From Bog-473 sp963809715 (GTDB taxonomy: Bacteria; Actinomycetota; Acidimicrobiia; Acidimicrobiales; RAAP-2), in the NCBI GenBank assembly GCA_963809715.1, contig CAWEKO010000006.1, forward strand, positions 1 through 64,000: a stretch of 64,000 nt of DNA, in the 5' to 3' direction. A program made the position numbers and the translations under genes. Below the pieces are notes generated by a model, which was not told the DNA's origin, searched no databases, and saw nothing but the letters and a program-made list of their open reading frames with translations. Each line of letters begins with the position of its first letter. Positions within the stretch are counted from its first letter, which is position 1. Below, piece after piece: positions 37,634-46,981 of the stretch.

Positions 37634-38521
37634 TCAGTGGGCCGTCGTGCGGCGGGCGCGAGCTGAGCGCCCGATGAGTTCCTCGAGCGATGTCTCGTCG
37701 CCCGGCTGACGGGTCGTCCAGCCCAGGCGCACCTCGATGTCGTCGCCCACGTAGCGCACCGTTTCGACGTCGGTCAGGTGTTTCATGATTCGTTTCTCCA
37801 CGCCGTCGCGCTCGTCCTCGCTCAGGTCGAGGGCGAGCACGGTAAAGAGCGTCCCGCCGATTCGGGCCACCACGTCGGAGCGGCGGAAGGTGACGCGCAG
37901 GGCCCGGGCCACCGCTTGGAGGGCGGCGTCGCCGGCCTCGTGGCCGAGGCGCTCGTTGAGGTCGGCCAGGGCACGCACGTCCACGAAGAGAACCTGCACG
38001 TCGTAGCCCTGCTGGTCGGCCGTCTGGAGCAGGTTGGCGCCGGCGTCGGCCAGGCCCCGCCGGTTGGTCACCCCGGTCAGCTCGTCGCCGACGGACAGCT
38101 GCTCGAGGCGGCGGGTGAGCTCGGCCACCCGGACCTCGGCATCGACCTGGGTGGTGACGTCGCGAAAGATGAGACAGCCCCACTTCAGCCCGTCGGCGCC
38201 GGTGAAATGGTGGGCGTCGACCTCGACCTCGATCACCGCGCCGTCACCCTGGCGGACACGGGCCGAGCCCACCACCTGCCCGGTGCGCTGGGCGATCTCG
38301 TAGCCGAGGACCCAGCGGGCGTCGTCGGGATCAAAGATGCCGTCGCGCCCCCGGCGCAGGATCTCCTCCTCGGTCATGCCCAGGATGGCGCAGGCGGCCG
38401 GGTTGGCGGCCAGGACGCGGCCCTCGTCGGCATGGGTGAAGACGACGCCCTCTGGGTTCAGTTCGTACATGACCCGGAGCGCGGTCAGGCCTTCGTTGTC
38501 CCCGAGCTCGTGCTTGGACAC
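37634..38521 (-). CDS. PAS-GGDEF protein with degenerate active site (paralogue 2)
   Basis: 295 residues. PAS domain: VMYELNPEGVVFTHADEG, AANPAACAILGMTEEEI, WGCLIFRDVTTQVDAEV. GGDEF-like domain: SVGDELTGVTNRRGLADAG, FVDVRALADLNERLGHEAG, then ARIGGTLFTVLALDL (GGTLF), again without the catalytic acidic residue pair. Both paralogues end with the same motif, RQPGDETSLEELI versus RPPGSETSLEDLI. They arose by tandem duplication and both lost the catalytic motif. Intact frame; 164 bases separate the two genes. Confidence 0.85.
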   Translation of the reverse strand: MSKHELGDNEGLTALRVMYELNPEGVVFTHADEGRVLAANPAACAILGMTEEEILRRGRDGIFDPDDARWVLGYEIAQRTGQVVGSARVRQGDGAVIEVEVDAHHFTGADGLKWGCLIFRDVTTQVDAEVRVAELTRRLEQLSVGDELTGVTNRRGLADAGANLLQTADQQGYDVQVLFVDVRALADLNERLGHEAGDAALQAVARALRVTFRRSDVVARIGGTLFTVLALDLSEDERDGVEKRIMKHLTDVETVRYVGDDIEVRLGWTTRQPGDETSLEELIGRSARARRTTAH

Positions 38522-39118
38522 CTACACCTCCCCTCCGACTCGAAGATGACCTGATGTCGCCTTGCCATGGAGCGTACCGAGCGCCGGGCGTCGAGAGGCG
38601 GGATCATGCGCCGACGCATGTCCGTCGGTGTACCCAGCCGGCGCCGCCGGCTCACACCGACCTCCAGAGTGTTCAGCGGGGGTGACACGGTGAAACAGAA
38701 CGGTGACTCCGCTGCCCCGCCCGAGCCCGCACGAGGGTCGCCCCTGCTCAGACGAGGTCGTCGTCCTCCTCGGCCCCGCCCCTCTGGGTAACGGCGCCGG
38801 TGTGGTCCAGTTCCCGGAGCCGCGTCCGGAAGGTGTCGCGTGTACCGGGGTCTTCGGTGCTCTTCAGGCGGCGGTCGTCAAACGTTTACAGCACCATTGC
38901 AGGAACCAGGCCACCCCGACCACCCGTTGTACGACAGCGAGCATCTGCGCGCTGGCAGTGTGGTCAGCCGGGGGTGCCAGCACCACCTGGCGACGGGTCC
39001 CACCGCCCTACACCAGGACCTCCTGGCGGGCTTTAATGAATGCGCGCTGGCGGGCATTTCGGTTCTCCCTGTGCCGCGTAGCGTCTTCCGACCTTTCATG
39101 ATGAGGAGCAACACACCG
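38522..39118. other. Intergenic region, about 600 bases
   Basis: No supported gene on either strand. It separates the divergent PAS protein and the truncated ABC ATPase. Confidence 0.45.
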
Positions 39119-39442
39119 ATGAGCGGCGATCCGATCTTGCGTGTGCGTGGCATGCGCAAGACCTACTTGGCCGAGCCGGCCCGGGTGCGGGCCTCGGGTG
39201 GCAGCGAACTGGACGTCGCCATCATCGGCCCATCGGGCTGCGGCAAGACCTCGCTCCTCAACGCGATCGCCGACGTGGAGACGGGGCCCGGCTCTGCACT
39301 CGCCGCGCTGACAGGCGCTCGGCCGGCGGGGCCGAGCTGGTCAGTCCGCTCGACAGCCCCCGGTGAGCGCCGGTTACGCCTTCCGCACCCCGACGGGCTC
39401 CACGGCCGACCACCGATCACCCAACCGAACCCGATCCGGTGA
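39119..39442 (+). pseudogene. Truncated ABC transporter ATPase (Walker A only), coupled to the FtsX permease
   Basis: 107 residues from ATG 39119 (in-frame ATG 39101 is possible). The start is normal for a LolD/MacB-type ATPase: DPILRVRGMRKTYLAEPAR, then VAIIGPSGCGKTSLLNAIA with an intact Walker A. After residue 70 similarity ends; Q-loop, LSGGQ signature, Walker B and H-loop are missing. The stop TGA (39440-39442) overlaps the start of the permease, so the original translational coupling survives although about 120 residues are gone. Most likely an internal deletion; the permease would need another ATPase. Confidence 0.7.
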
Positions 39443-41922
39443 TGGCCGCTGTCCTCTACCGCCTGAAGGCGGCGCTGCGCACCGATTGGCGGTCGCTCGT
39501 TGTCGTCACTCTCCTGGTGGCACTGGCGGGTGGCGCCGTGCTCGGTGCCGCGGGCGCGGCGCGCCGCACCGACTCGGCCTACGCCGGGATGCGCCAGGCC
39601 ACCAACGCGTGGGACGTCCTCGTGAACCCCAATGACGGCGCGCAGAGCCCGCTCACGGTGGCCGAGATCCGCAGCGTTCCGGGCGTGGAGGCCGTGGGAC
39701 GGGAGGACGGAGTGGTCCTGTACCCGTCGTTCATCGGGTCGCCCACGAAGGCCTTTGCCATGCCGCCGGTCCTCATGGCCACCAACCGGGACGCCGAGTA
39801 CCGCGTTGGGCGGCCGCTCATGGTGTCCGGACGGCAACCGGCCCCGGGAGATCCGAACGGCGTCTGGGTCGAACGCACCTTTGCGCTGGCCCACCACCTC
39901 CACGTGGGGCAGACCTTCACCTTCACGATCATCACCCAGCAGCTCCTCGACAAAGCCCTGAGCCAACATTCAGAGGCTCAGGGAGTGGCGGTGATCGCCC
40001 ACGCGCCGGCCAATCTGCGGGGGCACCTCCGGATCGACGGCATCGGGGTCACCATCGACGACGTGGTCGTCGATCCCGGCTACCAACCAGCGTCCCTCGA
40101 GCTCACCCCGGCATTCCGTGCCGCCCATCCCCAACTGCAGGTCGCCTATTGGGGAGCCCTCGTCAAACTTGCTCCCGGCACGAGCATGAACGCCTTCACG
40201 GCCCGGGTGCGGGCGCTCGACCCGCACGAGTCGATCGCCTTCCAGCGCGCCTCCGCCGTGACCACCGAGGTCGACCAGGCCACCGGGCCGCAGGTCATCG
40301 CGCTGGCCGTGTTCGCCGCGCTGGCCGCTTTGCTCGGCCTCGTGCTGGTGAGCCAGGCGTTCTCCCGCCGCATGCAAGTGGACGCGCGGCAGAACCCGAT
40401 CCTGGCTGCCATGGGGATCACGCGGCCCGAGCGCATGGCGGCGTCGATGGCCAAGGCGTTGCTGCCGCTCACCGTCGGCACGGTGCTGGCGCTGGCCCTC
40501 GCCGTCCTCACGTCGGGGCTCGGTCCCGTGGGCGTGGTGCGCATCGCCGAGGTCCGCCCCGGTCTCGCCGTCGACTGGCCTCTGCTGCTCATCGGCGGCG
40601 CGGCGCTCCTTGTTGTCGGCTCTGTATTGGCGGCGGTGCCGGCCTGGCGCTGGTCTCGCACGGTCGCCCCCACGGGCGCAGCGTCTCGGTCCAGGGTGGC
40701 CACCTCGGTGGCCACGGCCGGCGGGTCCGCGGCTGCTGTCATCGGCGTGCGCTTCGCACTCGAGTCGGGGACGGGCCGAAGTTCGGTGCCGGTGCGCACA
40801 ACGATCCTGGCCGCAGTCACGGCTGTGGTGCTGGTGACGTCGGTGTCGGTGTTCTCTGCCAGCCTCGATCACCTGGCCGCCGCTCCACGCCTGTACGGCG
40901 AGCCCTGGAGCGGGATGGTCGAGCTCGACGACATCAACAGCTCCAATGGACCTACAACAGGCGACCCGGCCGCAGTGGCCGCGGCGCAACACAAATTCGT
41001 CGCCGTGGCGGACCACTCCGGGGCGGTGGCCCGCTCCTCACTGCTCGACGTTGGCGAGATCCGGTCGGGGCAGACGGCCATCCCGGCTGTGGGCCTCGTG
41101 CCCCGCCATCCGGGCCTGACGCTCACCGTCAGCCAGGGGCGGGCGCCGCGCGCCGCTGACGAGGTGGCGCTCGGCCAGACCACGATGGACCGGCTCCACA
41201 CCCGGATCGGGGAGAGCATCCCGCTGGCCCTGGGCGAGCAGGGACCGGTGCGCCAGGTACGTGTGGTGGGGCGGGCCATCCTGCCCGACATCGCCCCCTA
41301 CCCGGGGTCGGACAAGGCCGGTCTCGGGGTGGGTGCCCTCCTTACCGGCACCGGATGGCAACGCTTCAGCTCCGACTACGAGAAGACCGAATACCTCTTC
41401 GGCTACCGGCCGGGCCGGTCCCTGGCTGAACTCACCGCAGCCTTCCGACGAAGCGACCCCAAGGAGCTTCCGCTCACCATCACGCCAGCCGACCGCCCCG
41501 CCGGTGTCGTCAGCTTGGAGCGCCTGCGGGCCACGCCGGCGCTGCTCGGATCGCTGATCGTGCTCCTGCTCGGCGCGGCCGTCGCCAACGCCCTCGTCGT
41601 GGCCGTCCGCAGACGAGGCCACGACCTGGCTGTGCTGCGCACGCTCGGTTTCACGAGGGGCCAGGTCGTGCGCACCGTTCTCTGGCAGGCCAGCACGGTG
41701 GGGATCGTGGCGCTTGTCATCGGGATCCCCGTGGGTGTCGTCGTCGGTCGTTGGACGTGGACGTTGCTCACCGAACGACTGGGGACGGTTCCCTTGCCCC
41801 TCGTCTCGCTGGCGTCGCTCGTGGCGGTGGCGCTGGCGGTCCTCGCCCTCGCAGTGGCAGTGGGCATCGGGCCGGGCCTACGGGCGGCGCGGTCCCCGGG
41901 CCGGCTGTTGCGAGCGGAGTGA
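39442..41922 (+). CDS. FtsX-like ABC transporter permease (MacB type)
   Basis: 826 residues from ATG 39442 (GTG 39439 also possible). A first membrane helix near LVVVTLLVALAGGAVLGAA precedes a large extracellular domain (about 45-270). A first FtsX domain (about 275-400) contains VIALAVFAALAALLGLVLV and a loop with ILAAMGITRPERMAASMAK. A second extracellular domain follows, then a C-terminal FtsX domain (about 695-820; VVAVRRRGHDLAVLRTLGF). Such permeases export lipids or peptides or act as mechanotransducers with an ATPase. The adjacent ATPase gene is truncated. Intact frame. Confidence 0.88.
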   Translation: MAAVLYRLKAALRTDWRSLVVVTLLVALAGGAVLGAAGAARRTDSAYAGMRQATNAWDVLVNPNDGAQSPLTVAEIRSVPGVEAVGREDGVVLYPSFIGSPTKAFAMPPVLMATNRDAEYRVGRPLMVSGRQPAPGDPNGVWVERTFALAHHLHVGQTFTFTIITQQLLDKALSQHSEAQGVAVIAHAPANLRGHLRIDGIGVTIDDVVVDPGYQPASLELTPAFRAAHPQLQVAYWGALVKLAPGTSMNAFTARVRALDPHESIAFQRASAVTTEVDQATGPQVIALAVFAALAALLGLVLVSQAFSRRMQVDARQNPILAAMGITRPERMAASMAKALLPLTVGTVLALALAVLTSGLGPVGVVRIAEVRPGLAVDWPLLLIGGAALLVVGSVLAAVPAWRWSRTVAPTGAASRSRVATSVATAGGSAAAVIGVRFALESGTGRSSVPVRTTILAAVTAVVLVTSVSVFSASLDHLAAAPRLYGEPWSGMVELDDINSSNGPTTGDPAAVAAAQHKFVAVADHSGAVARSSLLDVGEIRSGQTAIPAVGLVPRHPGLTLTVSQGRAPRAADEVALGQTTMDRLHTRIGESIPLALGEQGPVRQVRVVGRAILPDIAPYPGSDKAGLGVGALLTGTGWQRFSSDYEKTEYLFGYRPGRSLAELTAAFRRSDPKELPLTITPADRPAGVVSLERLRATPALLGSLIVLLLGAAVANALVVAVRRRGHDLAVLRTLGFTRGQVVRTVLWQASTVGIVALVIGIPVGVVVGRWTWTLLTERLGTVPLPLVSLASLVAVALAVLALAVAVGIGPGLRAARSPGRLLRAE

Positions 41923-42010
41923 CGCCGTACGCGCACGGTGCGCACCGGGTGCCGGTAGCGGGGAGCCGTGTTCGGGGAAGCGGGGATCCCTTGGAATCAA
42001 CCGTCTTGGA

Positions 42011-43432
42011 CTAGGAGACGCCGAGCCGGCCGTTGTACGACGCAATGGTGCTGTTGACGTTCTGCTCGGCCGTCTTCACCGCGTTGACCGCCGAGACTCC
42101 GTTGTTGTACATGGAGAGCTCGGCGTTCAGCACGTCTGTGCGCACATCGGCGTAGGGGCCGATCACCGAGCCCTGGGTGGCCGGTGTGTTCAGGCCGTTG
42201 TTGATTTCGTTGTAGGCCACCTTGTAGCCCGGATCGGTCGCCCAGAGGTGCTGCACCGTGGCCGTCTGGGCCGACGACTTGCGCACCGGGATGTAGCCCG
42301 TGCCCGCAGCCCAGGTCGCCTGCGACTGCGTGTTGCAGATGTAGGACAGGTATTGCCACGCCGCAGCCTGGTCGATGGCTGGCGCCTTCTTCGAGATGTA
42401 CACGCCCGAGCCGCCGGGCTCAATGCCGCCCTTGACCGACGAGCTGTAGACCGGGAAGGGCCCGATGCCCAGCTTCACGCCGGCGTATTGGCCGGTACCG
42501 AGCACCTGGGTCACCGTGCCCAGGTCGGCCGAGCTGTCGATCGTCATGCCGTACTTGCCGCTGCCGATGCCGAGCAGGTTGTCGAACTGGTCCGGCCCGC
42601 TCGAGGGGTTGGTCTTGGCATCGCCCGAGGTCACCAGCGTGCGCAGCTGGTTGAAGATGCTCACCGACGTCTTCGTGTTGAACACGCCCTGGGTGGCCCG
42701 GCTCGAGCGGCCGTTCTTGTTGTTCACGAAAAGCTGGTTGGCCGAGGCCAGCCACGTCTCGAGGTGCCAGGAGTCGGCCACCAGGCCCATGCCGCTGCCC
42801 GAGGCCTTGAGCGCCTTGGCGTCGCTCAGCATCTGGGGCAGGGTGAGCGGTGGGGCGGCCGGGTTGAGCCCGGCCTTGGTGAAGGCGTTCTGGTCGTAGA
42901 AGACGATGGGTGCCGAGACGGCGAAGGGGAGGGCCCACTGCACCCCGTTGACCTTCCAGTAGTTGAGCGGGCGGGCCAGGTAGTCGCTCGTCGAGTACTT
43001 GGCCGCGTTCATGCACGACTGCACCGGCAAGAAGGCCTGGGTGTCGATGGCCTCCTGGGTGCGCTGGTCCTGTAGCTGCACGGCATCGGGCAGCTGGCCG
43101 TTGGACAGGCCGGCCTCGTACTTCTGCCAGGTGTCGTCGTAGCTGGACTGGTCGACCAAGGTCACGTGCACCTTGGTCTGCGAGGAGTTGAAGGCGCTCG
43201 TGATGGCGGCCAGCGTCGTGCCGTTGGCCTGCACCATGGAGTTCCAGAAGGTGATGTTGACGGTGCCCTTGTGGCCGGCCAGCGCCTTGAGGTTGCAGCT
43301 GGGCAGCCCGGCCGCGCCGGCCGGCGCGGCCGGGTCACTGGTGACGACGGTCGCCGTGGCGACACCGCCGGCCGTGGTGACGAAGAGGGCCGCCGCGGCG
43401 AGACGGGACATGCGCGAGGCTCGCATCTCCAA
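42011..43432 (-). CDS. Sugar/glycerol-3-phosphate ABC transporter substrate-binding protein (UgpB-like)
   Basis: 473 residues. A signal peptide (MSRLAAAALFVTTAGGVA to PAGAAG) is followed by a type-1 solute-binding fold: VNITFWNSMVQANGTTLAA, LPDAVQLQDQRTQEAIDTQ, WALPFAVSAPIVFYDQNAF, GLNPAAPPLTLPQMLSDAK, GMTIDSSADLGTVTQVLG, EPGGSGVYISKKAPAIDQA and AAGTGYIPVRKSSAQ. The order is that of UgpB/MalE-like proteins. Ligand unknown (sugar or glycerophosphodiester). Last gene of a ugpC-A-E-B-like operon on the minus strand. Confidence 0.9.
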   Translation of the reverse strand: MEMRASRMSRLAAAALFVTTAGGVATATVVTSDPAAPAGAAGLPSCNLKALAGHKGTVNITFWNSMVQANGTTLAAITSAFNSSQTKVHVTLVDQSSYDDTWQKYEAGLSNGQLPDAVQLQDQRTQEAIDTQAFLPVQSCMNAAKYSTSDYLARPLNYWKVNGVQWALPFAVSAPIVFYDQNAFTKAGLNPAAPPLTLPQMLSDAKALKASGSGMGLVADSWHLETWLASANQLFVNNKNGRSSRATQGVFNTKTSVSIFNQLRTLVTSGDAKTNPSSGPDQFDNLLGIGSGKYGMTIDSSADLGTVTQVLGTGQYAGVKLGIGPFPVYSSSVKGGIEPGGSGVYISKKAPAIDQAAAWQYLSYICNTQSQATWAAGTGYIPVRKSSAQTATVQHLWATDPGYKVAYNEINNGLNTPATQGSVIGPYADVRTDVLNAELSMYNNGVSAVNAVKTAEQNVNSTIASYNGRLGVS

Positions 43433-43471
43433 TGCCTAGCACCCGCCCCCTGGAGACCGGTGCGCACCCCG

Positions 43472-44329
43472 CTACTTCACGGCCCCCACGGTGAGGCTGC
43501 GCACCAGCTGCTTCTGGAAGACCAGGAGGAGAATGAGCAGCGGCACGAAGGCGATGACGGCGCCTGCCAGCGACACCGGGATCTGCGAGACCTGGTTGCC
43601 CAGCAGCTGCTTGAGGCCGATCTGCACCGTGTTGAGCGGCGTCGTCCCGCCTGTGGAGACCAGCGGCCACAGGTACTGGTTCCAGGCCGCGAGGAAGGAG
43701 AAGACGCCGAGGGCGGCCAGCGAGGGGCGGGCGAGCGGCACTGCCACCCGGGCCATGAAGCGCAGGTGGCCGTAGCCGTCGAGCTGGGCCGCCTCCTGGA
43801 GGTCGCGCGGGATCTGCAGGAAGGCCTGGCGCAGCAGGAAGATGCCGAAGCCCGTGGCCAAGAACGGCACGGCCAACCCCTCGTAGGAGTTGAACCAGTG
43901 CAGCGAGCTGATGGTGTCGAGGTTGGTGATGAACGTCACCTCGAGCGGGATCATCAGTGTGGTCAGGCAGAGAACGAAGAGGGTGCGCTTGAAGGGGAAG
44001 CGCAGGAAGGCGAAGGCGTAGGCGGCCAGGATCGAGGTGATCAGCTGCCCGACGACGATGATCACCGTCATGATGGCCGAGGTCGCCATGTACTTGGACA
44101 TCTGCCCCGATGTCCAGGCGGTGGCGTAGTGGCTCCACTGCGGGTCGGTCGGGAAGAGCGGCGGCGGCTGCTGGACCAGCTGGTCGGGGAGGAGCAGCGA
44201 GTTGACCACCGTCACGTAGATCGGGAAGAGCACCACGATGGCTCCCGCCGTGAGCAGCGCGTAGCTGCCGATGGTGCGCCAGCGTCGCGACGGGCGGCGG
44301 GGAGGCACGGTGCCTTCCTCAGCGGGCAT
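43472..44329 (-). CDS. Sugar ABC transporter permease, UgpE type
   Basis: 285 residues. Six membrane helices, the first TIGSYALLTAGAIVVLFPIYV. The family motif EAAQLDGYGHLRFMARVAVP (EAA loop) is clear. The end, QKQLVRSLTVGAVK, is the canonical C-terminus of UgpE-like permeases. It overlaps the upstream permease by 11 bases. Forms the channel together with the UgpA-type protein. Confidence 0.92.
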   Translation of the reverse strand: MPAEEGTVPPRRPSRRWRTIGSYALLTAGAIVVLFPIYVTVVNSLLLPDQLVQQPPPLFPTDPQWSHYATAWTSGQMSKYMATSAIMTVIIVVGQLITSILAAYAFAFLRFPFKRTLFVLCLTTLMIPLEVTFITNLDTISSLHWFNSYEGLAVPFLATGFGIFLLRQAFLQIPRDLQEAAQLDGYGHLRFMARVAVPLARPSLAALGVFSFLAAWNQYLWPLVSTGGTTPLNTVQIGLKQLLGNQVSQIPVSLAGAVIAFVPLLILLLVFQKQLVRSLTVGAVK

Positions 44330-45229
44330 AGGTCACCCGCCGTTCGAGCAGTCGCATCTGTATCAGAGTGAGCCCCAGCAGAATCAGGAACAGGACTGTG
44401 GCCAGGATGGCCGCCGCTCCGGGGTTGTTCTCGATCTGAAGCGTGTTGACGATGTTGTAGATCAGCACGTTGGTGTGAAGGCGCACCGCATTGGGGGCCC
44501 CGATGAGGATGTCCACCGCGCCGAAGGCCTGGAAGGCGTAGATGGTGCTGACCACCACGGCGAAGAAGATGGTGGGCGAGAGAAGCGGCACCGTCATGCG
44601 CCAGAAGCGCGTCCAGGCCCCGGCCCCGTCGATGCGGGCCGCCTCCATCAGCTCGTCGGGCACCGATTGCAGCCCGGCCGACATGATGATGAAGGAGAGA
44701 CCGAGGAACTGCCAGATGGTGATGGCGGCCACCGCCGGCAGGGCCCAGGTCGAGCTCTCGAGCGCGGGCGGGGTGGGGTTGATGCCGAGCCAGGGGAGCA
44801 GGCCGACCACCGGGTTGAGCAGTGTGCCGAAGACGACCGAGGCCACCGCCACGGAGCTCACCACGGTCGAGGAGAAGATCATCCGGTAGACGCCGATCCC
44901 CTTGAGCTTGCGGTGGGCGGCCACGGCCAGGGCGAGTCCGAGGATGAGGCTGATCGGCACCACCAGCACCACGAAGACCAGAGTGGTGACCAGGCTCTGG
45001 GTGAACTGGGTCGAGGTGAGGGTGGGGACGATCTGGTGCAGCCCCACGTAGTGGGCAGGCAACCCGGGCACCGGCGGCGTCTCGTAGAGCATCAGCTTGA
45101 AGTTGCGCAGGAAGGGATAGAAGGAGAAGACGCCGAAGAGGACCATGGCCGGCAGGAGGAGCGCGTAGGCCAGCATCGCCTCCTTGCGTCGGCGCACCTT
45201 GAGCGTGCCGCCACCTGTGCCGGCGTCGC

Positions 45230-45236
<7 letters not shown>
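44319..45236 (-). CDS. Sugar ABC transporter permease, UgpA type
   Basis: 305 residues. A basic N-terminus (KVRRRKEAMLAY) and six helices; the first is LLLPAMVLFGVFSFYPFLR. The EAA loop reads MEAARIDGAGAWTRFWRMT followed by VPLLSPTIFF. It overlaps the ATPase gene upstream (45230-45236) and the UgpE-type gene downstream, indicating a coupled operon. Confidence 0.92.
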
Positions 45237-46346
<1,110 letters not shown>

Positions 46347-46446
46347 GGGAACCCTTTCGCACAGCGGCCGCCTGGCCGCACGGCACGTGAGGCGCACGGT
46401 AGCCAAGTGGCGGGGCCGCGTCACGGACGGTCCGGGTCAGCCCTGC

Positions 46447-46773
46447 TCAGGTCGCCGGGATCTTCCAGCCCATCGACTCGGCGATCTCCTTGCAGGTGGG
46501 GCACAGGCCGTAGCGCTTGGGATCGCGCCCGGGCACCCACTCCTTGCCGCACAGGGCCCGCACCGCCGTGCGGTTGACGATCCCCTCGACCACGCTCGGC
46601 CCCAGCGCCACGTAGTCGCCCCCCTTCTTGGGCGTGTAGCCCTCGAGGACGATGTGGGCGAAGCGGTCGTGGTCGCCGTCGTCCAGGTCCGGCTCGGGGC
46701 GGGCCGGAGCCAACGTCGTCGACCCGGCCGGGTGGACCTCGAATCCCTCGGATGGCTCAGCTGAACTGACCAT
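46447..46773 (-). CDS. DUF3039 family protein
   Basis: 108 residues from ATG 46773. A Pro/Glu/Asp-rich N-terminus (1-35) precedes the DUF3039 domain: HDRFAHIVLEGYTPKKGGD, RTAVRALCGKEWVPGRDPK and RYGLCPTCKEIAESMGWK. The Cys residues of LCGKEW and CPTC are a likely zinc site. DUF3039 is conserved across Actinobacteria, function unknown. Divergent from lon. Confidence 0.88.
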   Translation of the reverse strand: MVSSAEPSEGFEVHPAGSTTLAPARPEPDLDDGDHDRFAHIVLEGYTPKKGGDYVALGPSVVEGIVNRTAVRALCGKEWVPGRDPKRYGLCPTCKEIAESMGWKIPAT

Positions 46774-46981
46774 TGCCCCAGCGTACGCCCCAGGCGGGGC
46801 CACGGCGCCGTTCGGCGGGGCCCCGCCCGTCACCGCCCCGCCGGACCCACGACCTGGACTGGGACAAGTCGGGATCCGGGAGCCGAAGGGCACCGGGAGT
46901 GCACGGGAACAACGACGCCACCCGTATGGTTGACCAGTCAGAGGAATTGCCATTACGGCATTACAAAAGGACACAAACCCG

